A stretch of DNA of 5,568 nucleotides from Gemmatimonadota bacterium (GTDB lineage: Bacteria > Gemmatimonadota > Gemmatimonadetes > Gemmatimonadales > GWC2-71-9). The notes beneath the pieces were generated by a model. It saw only the letters and a list, made by a program, of their open reading frames with translations. It had not been told where the DNA came from and did no database searches. Location of the stretch: positions 1 through 5,568 of the forward strand of contig QHUD01000214.1 in the NCBI GenBank assembly GCA_003221085.1, in the 5' to 3' direction. Both the position numbers and the translations under genes were made by a program. Position 1 is the stretch's first letter. Every line of letters begins with the position of its first letter. Shown piece by piece: positions 1-5,568 of the stretch.

Positions 1-22
1 TCACCGCGGCCAGCGGTTCGGC

Positions 23-53
23 ATGACACCCGGCGTCGACAACTGCGTTAAAT
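23..53 (+). promoter_or_regulatory. Weak candidate sigma70-type promoter upstream of the BI-1 gene
   Basis: An ATGACA hexamer at 23-28 matches five of six bases of the -35 consensus. TTAAAT at 48-53 matches four of six of the -10 consensus and lies in the only A/T-rich patch of the first 84 bases. The spacer is 19 bp, longer than the ideal 17, so this is a suggestion only. A start near position 60 would leave a leader of about 25 nt before the coding region. The rest of 1-84 shows no gene that can be assigned: all three forward frames hit a stop within or just after it, so the tail of an upstream gene cannot be told from non-coding DNA. Confidence 0.25.
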
Positions 54-75
54 TGAAGTACCGCACTCCAGTGAA

Positions 76-82
76 AGAGGAG
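76..82 (+). promoter_or_regulatory. Shine-Dalgarno for the BI-1 gene, ambiguous between two starts
   Basis: AGAGGAG is purine-rich and resembles a ribosome binding site. It ends only 2 nt before the ATG at 85 and 11 nt before an in-frame ATG at 94, so neither spacing is ideal. The site therefore does not settle which ATG is used. Confidence 0.6.
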
Positions 83-84
83 CC

Positions 85-837
85 ATGGCTCTGATGCGTA
101 CGTCGAATCCGGCCCTAAGTCCCCAGACGTTCACCGATGTCCGGCGCGACCCGACCATGCCGGCGATGACGGTCGAGGGCACGGTGAATAGGACGGCGTT
201 CCTGCTATTCCTCGTCGTCGTCCCTGCCGCGTGGGTGTGGGCGCAGGTCCACACCGCGCTCAATCCGTCCGCGGCGGGCCCGTGGATCATGATCGGCGCG
301 ATCGGCGGCTTCGCGGTCGCCCTCGTCACGATTTTCAAGAAGGAATGGTCGCCCGTCACGGCACCGATCTACGCCGCGCTCGAAGGGCTGGCCCTGGGCG
401 GGGTGTCGGCACTGCTCGAGACCCAGTACCCGGGCATCGCTATGCAGTCCGTGGGCCTCACGTTCGCGACGCTGGCGGCGATGCTCTTGGCCTATCGCTC
501 GGGACTCATCAAGCCGACCGAGAAATTCAAGCTCGGGGTGGTCGCTGCGACGGGGGCCATTGCCCTGTATTACCTCGTCGGGCTTGCCCTGTCGTTCTTC
601 GGGATCGCGATGCCGTTCCTTCAGGGGAACAGCACGGCCAGCATCGTGGTGAGCGGGGTCATCGTGGTAGTCGCAGCGCTGAACCTGATCCTCGACTTCG
701 ATTTCATCGAGTCGGGTGCGGCCGCCGGGGCGCCCAAGTACATGGAGTGGTACGGCGCCTTCGGCCTGATGGTCACGCTGATCTGGCTGTACCTCGAGAT
801 CCTCCGGTTGCTCGCCAAGTCCCGCAGCCGAAACTAA
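85..837 (+). CDS. Bax inhibitor-1/YccA family seven-helix membrane protein
   Basis: This is a 250-residue integral membrane protein of the BI-1/YccA (TMBIM) superfamily. Eukaryotic members modulate calcium leak and cell death. The Bacillus member YetJ is a pH-sensitive calcium leak channel, and E. coli YccA interacts with the FtsH protease. The role of this bacterial subgroup is not established, so no specific function is claimed. After a polar N-terminus of about 35 residues containing SNPALS (7-12), seven hydrophobic segments lie at roughly 37-56, 65-84, 92-111, 120-140, 149-174, 183-204 and 222-243. The acidic motif LDFDFIE (203-209) at the end of helix six is the family hallmark, and its Asp residues are candidates for the pore or pH-sensing site. 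The basic tail KSRSRN is probably cytoplasmic. There is no signal peptide. The start at 85 gives the longest product; the ATG at 94 would give MRTSNPAL, a common family N-terminus, and 247 residues. The gene stands alone on its strand and its TAA is 7 bp from the glpD stop. Confidence 0.93.
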   Translation: MALMRTSNPALSPQTFTDVRRDPTMPAMTVEGTVNRTAFLLFLVVVPAAWVWAQVHTALNPSAAGPWIMIGAIGGFAVALVTIFKKEWSPVTAPIYAALEGLALGGVSALLETQYPGIAMQSVGLTFATLAAMLLAYRSGLIKPTEKFKLGVVAATGAIALYYLVGLALSFFGIAMPFLQGNSTASIVVSGVIVVVAALNLILDFDFIESGAAAGAPKYMEWYGAFGLMVTLIWLYLEILRLLAKSRSRN

Positions 838-844
838 CCAGGAG

Positions 845-2473
845 TCAGGGTTCGACGACCCCCGCCGCTTCCTTGGCGAAGGCGCGCGATCGCTCCACCA
901 GCTCCACGTAGGCCGCCACTTCCTCCGCACGGCGCGTAGCGTCCCAGCCGAGCGCCTCCCCCAGCCAGTCCGCGACCGGGCTCGCCGCCGGCAAAGCCTG
1001 GTCGCGCGTCGCATAGAACAGATGGAGCCTCCGGACCAAAACGTCCGACAGGCGGACCGCCATCTCCCGCTCTACGGCGTGCGCCACCTCGGCCCAGAGC
1101 GTCGCCCGCCCGGCGACGATGGGCTGTCCCAGCGCGCGGTCGCGGTCCACCAGGTTCAGCACGGCCGCCGACTCGCTGCCGTAGGCGCCGACCAGATGCC
1201 GGGCCGTCCGGTCCGACGACCCCCGCTCTAGGGCCGCCTTGACGAGTCCTTCCAGATCGGCCGTCTCACCTCCCGGGAGCGGCAGCCGGTCCGTCGGCAC
1301 GTGGGGGGCGCGGGGGCGGCCGTCCAGCTCGCGCAGCCGGGCCGCGACTCGATCCACCACGTCACGGGCCATGATACGGTAGGTGGTGAGCTTCCCGCCG
1401 GCGATCGTCAACAGGCCGCTCGGGCTCTCGACCACGCGGTGCTCGCGCGAGGCCGCCGACGGTGCGACGTCACTGGGCGGTCGCAGCAGGGGGCGCAAAC
1501 CGGCCCAGCTGGCGATGACGTCGGGCGGCGCCAGGCGCGCGTGCGGGAAGAACGCGTTGGCCGACCGCAGCAGGTAGACGACGTCGTCCGCCGTCGCGCG
1601 CACTTCGTCGGGCGAGGTGTCTTCGTCGCTGTCCGTCGTCCCGATATAGCTCAGATCGTCCCACGGCAGCACGAACATCACGCGCCCGTCGATCGGTGAC
1701 GTCAGCGTGACCGCACGTACGTGCCCGACTTTGGTGCGGGGCACCGCCACGTGCACGCCCTTGGTGGGTCGCAGCAGGGGCTCCGCGCGGGCGTCGTCGA
1801 GGCGTCGCACGCGGTCGACCCACGGTCCGGCCGCGTTCACGACCACCAGCGCCCGAACAGTCGAGGTGTGGCTGGTCAGCCCGTCCCGGACGGTCGCGCC
1901 GCCCACGCGGCCGTCCGGTTTGAGGAGCGCCGTGGCTTCGGCGTAGCTCGCGACCAGGGCACCCGCTTGCGCGGCACTGCGCATGGTCGCAATCACGAGA
2001 CGCGCGTCGTCGGTCTGCGCATCGTAATACAGGGCCGCGCCCTTCAAATCTTTGTCTTTCAGCCCGGGCTCGAGACGCTGAGTGGCCTTGCGCCCCAGCC
2101 AGCGGTGGGCTTTCACATTGTGGAAGGCCGCGAGCAGATCGTACAGCCACATCCCCGCCCGCAGCTTCCAGGCAGGGATCCGCGCGCCGCGGTACACCGG
2201 GAACAGGAACGGCAGCGGATGCACCAGATGCGGCGCTATGCCGAGCAGCACGTGGCGCTCCCGGCTCGCCTCGAACACGAGGCGGAACTCGCCGTGCTCG
2301 AGATAGCGGATCCCGCCGTGGACGAGCCGTGATGACAGCGACGAGGTGCCACCCCCGAGATCGCCCTTGTCCACCACGGCGGTGCGAAGGCCCCGGAGCG
2401 CCGCGTCGCGGGCGATCCCGGCCCCCGTGATGCCGCCGCCGATGACGAGGACGTCGACCGGCTCGGCCGTCAT
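845..2473 (-). CDS. glpD: Aerobic FAD-dependent glycerol-3-phosphate dehydrogenase
   Basis: The 542-residue enzyme oxidises sn-glycerol-3-phosphate to dihydroxyacetone phosphate and passes the electrons through FAD to membrane quinone (EC 1.1.5.3). It acts at the inner face of the cytoplasmic membrane. The Rossmann FAD motif GGGITGAGIARDAALRG is at 12-28, with an acidic residue closing the second strand (D35). The GlpD signature SSRLVHGGIRYLE follows at 47-59; R56 and Y57 match the substrate-site pair R54/Y55 of E. coli GlpD. YYDAQTDDARLV lies at 149-160, NAAGPWVD at 213-220 and IGTTDSD at 277-283. GLRPLL (R327) and GGKLTTYR (359-366, K361) match E. coli R317 and K354. A C-terminal helical domain follows LPGGE at about 399-403. 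Length fits the family (about 500-560), with no EF-hand extension. ATG 2473 is chosen because the FAD motif begins 11 residues in and the codons just upstream offer no start. It has no recognisable Shine-Dalgarno. No glpK or glpF is visible; the divergent neighbour is fadIJ. Confidence 0.96.
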   Translation of the reverse strand: MTAEPVDVLVIGGGITGAGIARDAALRGLRTAVVDKGDLGGGTSSLSSRLVHGGIRYLEHGEFRLVFEASRERHVLLGIAPHLVHPLPFLFPVYRGARIPAWKLRAGMWLYDLLAAFHNVKAHRWLGRKATQRLEPGLKDKDLKGAALYYDAQTDDARLVIATMRSAAQAGALVASYAEATALLKPDGRVGGATVRDGLTSHTSTVRALVVVNAAGPWVDRVRRLDDARAEPLLRPTKGVHVAVPRTKVGHVRAVTLTSPIDGRVMFVLPWDDLSYIGTTDSDEDTSPDEVRATADDVVYLLRSANAFFPHARLAPPDVIASWAGLRPLLRPPSDVAPSAASREHRVVESPSGLLTIAGGKLTTYRIMARDVVDRVAARLRELDGRPRAPHVPTDRLPLPGGETADLEGLVKAALERGSSDRTARHLVGAYGSESAAVLNLVDRDRALGQPIVAGRATLWAEVAHAVEREMAVRLSDVLVRRLHLFYATRDQALPAASPVADWLGEALGWDATRRAEEVAAYVELVERSRAFAKEAAGVVEP

Positions 2474-2592
2474 CGAAGCGAGCGCGGCGGCGCGCGTGAG
2501 ATGCGAAAAGGGCGTGTCGCTCGTCGCGGTTCTCCAGCTTGGCCCGGCAGCGGGCTCGGGGTAGGTTTCGAGACTTCCGGGAGGTGAATGTA
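2474..2592. promoter_or_regulatory. 119-bp divergent regulatory region between glpD and fadIJ
   Basis: This is the only real intergenic stretch, and it must drive glpD to the left and fadIJ to the right. For fadIJ the best promoter-like pair is TTGGCC (2539-2544, four of six for -35) and TAGGTT (2562-2567, three of six for -10) with a 17-bp spacer. The match is weak. The spacer holds a short inverted repeat, GCCCG-GCAG-CGGGC (2542-2555). An imperfect palindrome, AGGTTTCGAGACTT (2563-2576, ten of fourteen positions symmetric), overlaps the putative -10 and could be an operator. On the minus strand no convincing -10 is visible near the glpD start. The promoters may use other sigma factors or be regulator-dependent. 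Confidence 0.5.
2579..2587 (+). promoter_or_regulatory. Strong Shine-Dalgarno fixing the fadI start
   Basis: GGGAGGTGA contains GGAGGTGA (2580-2587), an uninterrupted 8-base complement to the usual 3' end of 16S rRNA. It ends 5 nt before the ATG at 2593. This selects 2593 over the in-frame GTG at 2584, which lies inside the site, and over the TTG at 2539. Confidence 0.85.
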
Positions 2593-3858
2593 ATGCCGGG
2601 TGCCAACGGACGGCGCGTGGCGGTGATCGCCGGTTGCCGCACGCCGTTCTGCAAGTCGGGGACGGTGTTGAAGGACGCCCGGGCCGTGGATCTGGCCCGG
2701 TTCGTGGGGCGCGAGCTGCTGGAGCGCACCAACCTGGACGGCGCCGACGTGAATGCCGTGATCTTTGGGCAGGTGGTCTCGTCGGCGCTCGTCCCGAACG
2801 TCGCCCGCGAGGTGAGCCTCCTGCCGCAGTTCCCCAAAGAAATCCCCGCCTACTCCCTGAACCGCGCCTGCGCGTCCTCCGGGCAAGCCGTCGCCAATGC
2901 GTACGACGAGATCGTGCTCGGGGACGCCGAGGTGGTGCTGGCGGGCGGCGTGGAGTCGCTCTCCGAGATCCCCATCCTCGCCTCGCGCCGCCTCGCCGAC
3001 ATCCTGGTGGAAGCGAGCAAGGCCAAGTCACTCGGCGCGCGCCTCCGCACGCTCAGTCGGATCCGGCCGCGTGACCTCGTTCCCGTGTCACCCGCCATCG
3101 CAGAGCCGTCGACCGGCGAGTCGATGGGCCAGTCGGCGGAGAAGATGGCCAAGGAGAACCACATCTCCCGCGCCGCACAGGATCGCTGGGCGCTCCGGAG
3201 CCACGAGCTCGCGGCCCGCGGGACCGACGACGGCCGGATCCCGGCGGAGATCGTGCCGTGGTTCGCGCCCGGAGGGCGCACGGGCGACGGAGTGGTTACC
3301 CAGGACAACGGCATCCGCCGGGACACGTCGCTCGAGCAGATGGCCAAGCTCAAGCCGGTCTTCGACCGTCACTACGGCAGCGTCACAGCCGCCAACGCCT
3401 CGCCGCTCACCGACGGGGCCTCCGCGGTTCTCCTCATGAGCGACTCGGCGGCGCGCGCGCTCGGTTACACGCCGCTCGCCTATGTCCGCTCCTACGCGGT
3501 CGCGGCGGTGGATCCAGGGTGGCAGCTGCTCCAGGCGCCCATCTTCGCCGTGCCCAAGGCGCTCGAGCGGGCGGGCATCGAGTGGAAGGACCTCGGGCTG
3601 ATCGAGGTCCACGAAGCGTTCGCCGCGCAGGTACTCTCGAACCTGCAAGGGTGGGCCGCGAAGCGCTGGGAGATCAACGAGGACATCATCAACGTGATGG
3701 GCGGCTCCATCGCCATCGGCCATCCGTTCGGCGCGACCGGCACACGGCTCGTCACCACGCTCGCGAACGAAATGACCCGCCGGGACGTGCAGGTCGGCCT
3801 CCTGTCGATTTGCGCGCAGGGCGGGATGGGTTTCGCGATGGTGCTGGAGCGCCGCTGA
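2593..3858 (+). CDS. fadI: 3-ketoacyl-CoA thiolase, FadI / trifunctional-protein beta type
   Basis: The 421-residue thiolase cleaves 3-ketoacyl-CoA with free CoA to acetyl-CoA and an acyl-CoA shortened by two carbons, the last step of beta-oxidation (EC 2.3.1.16). It is expected to work in a cytoplasmic or membrane-associated complex with the FadJ protein encoded next. The nucleophilic cysteine is C93 in NRACASSG. The second catalytic set is H340 in VHEAF, H377 in GHPFGATG and the base C407 in CAQGGMG. FadI-type thiolases carry His in VHEAF where many acetoacetyl-CoA thiolases have Asn. The blocks QDNGIRR (237-243), SLEQMAKLKP (246-255) and YGSVTAAN (261-268) closely resemble mitochondrial trifunctional-protein beta subunits as I recall them. 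The basic segment KAKSLGARL at about 143-151, within a longer loop to about 164, corresponds to the region that in this family faces the membrane or the alpha subunit. Length is close to E. coli FadI (436). All catalytic residues are present. An acetoacetyl-CoA thiolase is possible but less likely given the fadJ neighbour. Confidence 0.95.
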   Translation: MPGANGRRVAVIAGCRTPFCKSGTVLKDARAVDLARFVGRELLERTNLDGADVNAVIFGQVVSSALVPNVAREVSLLPQFPKEIPAYSLNRACASSGQAVANAYDEIVLGDAEVVLAGGVESLSEIPILASRRLADILVEASKAKSLGARLRTLSRIRPRDLVPVSPAIAEPSTGESMGQSAEKMAKENHISRAAQDRWALRSHELAARGTDDGRIPAEIVPWFAPGGRTGDGVVTQDNGIRRDTSLEQMAKLKPVFDRHYGSVTAANASPLTDGASAVLLMSDSAARALGYTPLAYVRSYAVAAVDPGWQLLQAPIFAVPKALERAGIEWKDLGLIEVHEAFAAQVLSNLQGWAAKRWEINEDIINVMGGSIAIGHPFGATGTRLVTTLANEMTRRDVQVGLLSICAQGGMGFAMVLERR

Positions 3859-3860
3859 TG
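3846..3860 (+). promoter_or_regulatory. fadI-fadJ junction: internal SD and TGATG stop-start overlap
   Basis: GGAG at 3846-3849, within the last codons of fadI, lies 8 nt before the fadJ ATG at 3858. The fadI stop TGA (3856-3858) shares one base with that ATG. This arrangement favours translational coupling and near-equal synthesis of two subunits that act in one complex. There is no room for a separate promoter between the genes. Confidence 0.85.
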
Positions 3861-5568
3861 GCGCCCGGGGCGGCGCTCACGTGGGAGCTCGCCGACGACG
3901 GCGTCGCCGTCGTCACTTTCAATTTGAAGAACGAGCCGGTCAACAAGATTTCGGCAGCCGTGAAGCAGGACCTGCTCGCGACCTTCGAGGCGTTGGAGCA
4001 GGACACGGCCGTGCGGGCCGTCGCGTTCTTCTCGGGGAAGCCCGACACCTTCATCGCGGGGGCCGACATCGAAGAGTTCGTCCGGCTCACCACGGCCGCG
4101 GAAGCTGAGCGGCTCTCGGCCGAGGGGCAGGACATGCTGGGGCGTGTGGCCCGTTTCCCCAAGCCCATCGCCGTCGGGATCCACGGCGCGTGCCTGGGCG
4201 GCGGACTCGAGTTCGCGCTCGCCTGCGGGTACCGCGTGGCTTCTGATCACGCCCGCACCCAGCTCGGCCTCCCGGAAGTGCAGCTCGGCATTCTCCCTGG
4301 GGCGGGCGGCTGCCAGCGGCTCCCCCGGTTGATCGGCGCCCGAGCGGCGCTCGACATTATCCTCGCCGGCAAGGTCGAAACCGCCAAGAAGGCGTTCCGG
4401 CTCGGCATCGTCGACGAGCTGGTGCATCCCGCCATCCTCAAAGACGTCACGATTGCCGCGGCGCACCGCATGGCGGGCGGTTGGCGCCCCCGGCGGAAGC
4501 GGCCGGGTGGCTTCCGGGGGTGGCTGCTCGACGGCAACCCGTTCGGCCGGCGCCTGGTCTTCCGGGCGGCTCGGAAGCAGGTCCTCGCGCAGACGCACGG
4601 CAACTTCCCGGCGCCGCTCGCGGCGCTTGAGGCGGTCGAGCACGGGCTCAAGCACGGCATGGCGGCGGGGCTGAAGCGCGAGGCGCAGCTGTTCGGCCAG
4701 CTCGCCGTCACCGACGTCTCGCGCAAGCTGGTCCAGATCTTCTTCGCCACCACAGCGCTCAAAAAGGATTTCGGGATCGCCAATGCCCCGCCTCCCGCGG
4801 TCGTGACCCGCCTCGGCGTCGTGGGCGCGGGGTTCATGGGGTCGGGCATTGCGGGCACCGCGATCGCTCAAGCGGGTGTCGACGTGCGCCTGAAGGACGC
4901 CGATCTCCCGCGGGTCGCGAAGGGTCTGGCCGCCGCGCGCGAGATCCTCGACGACCGGCTGAAGCGACGCCGCATCACGCCCTACGAGCACACCCGGCTC
5001 GTCGCGCTGTTGTCCGGGAGCGATCACTACACGGGGTTCGGCCGTGCCGAGCTCGTCATCGAGGCGGTGTTCGAGGATCTCCAGGTCAAGCAGCAGGTGC
5101 TGCGTGAGGTCGAAACGGCGACTGCGCCGGACGCGGTGTTTGCATCGAACACGTCGACCATCCCGATCCACCGGATCGCCGAGGCCGCGAGCCGGCCGGA
5201 GCAGGTCATTGGGATGCACTTTTTCTCGCCAGTCGCCCGGATGCCGCTGCTCGAGGTGATTCCTTCGGCGCGCACCGCGGCGCAGGTCGTGAGCACCGCC
5301 GTTGGGTTCGGCCGACGCATGGGCAAGACCGCGATCGTCGTGAAAGACAGTCCCGGATTCTGGATCAACCGGATTCTCACCCCCTATATGAACGAGGCAG
5401 GCCATCTGCTGGTCGAGGGCGTGGCGATCGAAGAGATCGACCGGCTGATGGTCGAGTTCGGCTTCCCCGTCGGGCCGATCACGCTGCTGGACGAAGTCGG
5501 GATGGACGTGGGCGAGAAGGTGGTCGGCGTGATGCACGAGGCGTTCGGCGAGGGGTTTGCGCCCGTCC
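3858..5568 (+). CDS. fadJ: FadJ-type multifunctional beta-oxidation enzyme, alpha subunit (3' end beyond window)
   Basis: The frame is open from ATG 3858 to the window edge, giving 570 complete codons. E. coli FadJ has 714 residues, so roughly 145 C-terminal residues are missing. The protein couples enoyl-CoA hydratase (EC 4.2.1.17) with NAD-dependent L-3-hydroxyacyl-CoA dehydrogenase (EC 1.1.1.35), feeding 3-ketoacyl-CoA to the adjacent thiolase. The hydratase domain spans about 1-190: oxyanion-hole segment IAGADIEEF (66-74), GGGLEF with catalytic E118, and LGLPEVQLGILPGAGG with E140. The 22-residue spacing between the glutamates equals that in FadJ and human HADHA; FadB has 20. A linker and helix run to about 312. 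The dehydrogenase NAD motif is GAGFMG (323-328). Its catalytic residues are S433 in SNTS, H454 in HFFSP, E466 in LLEVI and N504 in PGFWINR. The C-terminal dehydrogenase domain begins near 495 and is cut by the window end. All visible active-site residues are intact. Confidence 0.95.
   Translation, partial: MAPGAALTWELADDGVAVVTFNLKNEPVNKISAAVKQDLLATFEALEQDTAVRAVAFFSGKPDTFIAGADIEEFVRLTTAAEAERLSAEGQDMLGRVARFPKPIAVGIHGACLGGGLEFALACGYRVASDHARTQLGLPEVQLGILPGAGGCQRLPRLIGARAALDIILAGKVETAKKAFRLGIVDELVHPAILKDVTIAAAHRMAGGWRPRRKRPGGFRGWLLDGNPFGRRLVFRAARKQVLAQTHGNFPAPLAALEAVEHGLKHGMAAGLKREAQLFGQLAVTDVSRKLVQIFFATTALKKDFGIANAPPPAVVTRLGVVGAGFMGSGIAGTAIAQAGVDVRLKDADLPRVAKGLAAAREILDDRLKRRRITPYEHTRLVALLSGSDHYTGFGRAELVIEAVFEDLQVKQQVLREVETATAPDAVFASNTSTIPIHRIAEAASRPEQVIGMHFFSPVARMPLLEVIPSARTAAQVVSTAVGFGRRMGKTAIVVKDSPGFWINRILTPYMNEAGHLLVEGVAIEEIDRLMVEFGFPVGPITLLDEVGMDVGEKVVGVMHEAFGEGFAPV
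3894..3914 (+). repeat. Perfect inverted repeat inside fadJ codons 13-19
   Basis: GACGACGGCG (3894-3903) and CGCCGTCGTC (3905-3914) are exact reverse complements around a single T. In RNA they can form a nine-pair stem with a GUC loop, beginning 36 nt after the first base of the fadJ start codon. A T-rich but interrupted stretch (ACTTTCAATTTG) follows. The arms encode Asp, Gly, Val and Ala codons common in this GC-rich genome, so chance symmetry is possible. Confidence 0.6.

Noticed and set aside
1..51. Tail of an upstream gene at the left edge
   Set aside because: Short open stretches exist in more than one frame, but none is long enough to recognise or to choose between.
848..861. GGGT-ACCC inverted repeat just past the convergent stop codons as a terminator
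   Set aside because: The stem has only four strong pairs, has no T-tract on either strand, and lies in the last codons of glpD.
1470..2837. 455-codon minus-strand frame overlapping glpD in another frame
   Set aside because: It is an Arg-rich shadow of glpD: the GlpD frame carries FAD and substrate motifs while this one has none.
2474..3031. N-terminal extension of the glpD frame by 186 residues, antisense to fadI
   Set aside because: The extension is Arg/Pro/Ser-rich without domain character, lies opposite a clear thiolase gene, and precedes a normal GlpD N-terminus. It is an open frame by GC bias.
3265..3279. GCGCCC-GGA-GGGCGC hairpin in fadI
   Set aside because: Six-pair stems with triloops are expected by chance in GC-rich coding DNA, and nothing about its position suggests a role.
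3492..5537. 681-codon open frame on the minus strand opposite fadI/fadJ
   Set aside because: It is antisense to genes with complete catalytic motifs. Its product is rich in Arg, Asp and Pro with no recognisable domain, as expected from the complement of GC-rich codons.
1..5568. A novel defence, mobile or biosynthetic system
   Set aside because: All coding space is taken by well-known families with intact motifs. There are no array repeats, transposases, integrases, att-like repeats or unassigned genes.

Overview
The window is GC-rich, protein-coding bacterial chromosome with G or C in most third codon positions. It carries four protein genes and no RNA gene, mobile element, CRISPR array or obvious sign of transfer. 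Gene content fits an aerobic, respiring, lipid-using bacterium. The composition and protein style are compatible with an uncultured soil or sediment lineage such as Gemmatimonadota or Acidobacteriota. That placement is a loose impression, because the window holds no phylogenetic marker.

Layout: (1) positions 85-837 (+) encode a seven-helix Bax inhibitor-1/YccA family membrane protein, preceded by a short upstream region with a weak candidate promoter. (2) Positions 845-2473 (-) encode an aerobic FAD-dependent glycerol-3-phosphate dehydrogenase (GlpD). It converges on the first gene with only 7 bp between the two stop codons and no visible terminator. (3) Positions 2474-2592 are a 119-bp divergent promoter region. 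(4) Positions 2593-3858 (+) encode a thiolase of the FadI / trifunctional-protein beta type. (5) From 3858 to the window edge (+) runs the first 570 residues of a FadJ-type multifunctional beta-oxidation enzyme (enoyl-CoA hydratase plus 3-hydroxyacyl-CoA dehydrogenase). It overlaps the fadI stop codon by one base (TGATG), so the two are probably translationally coupled.

How they work together: FadI and FadJ form the beta and alpha halves of the fatty-acid oxidation complex (hydration, NAD-linked oxidation, thiolytic cleavage). The divergent glpD handles the glycerol backbone by sending glycerol-3-phosphate electrons to quinone. Together they look like a small lipid or phospholipid catabolism locus. 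The BI-1 protein has no evident functional tie to it.

I found no new biological system. The items most worth a second look are a perfect inverted repeat (10-bp arms) early in fadJ, the shared 119-bp glpD/fadIJ regulatory region with small symmetric elements, the lack of a Shine-Dalgarno sequence before glpD, and the 7-bp convergent junction.
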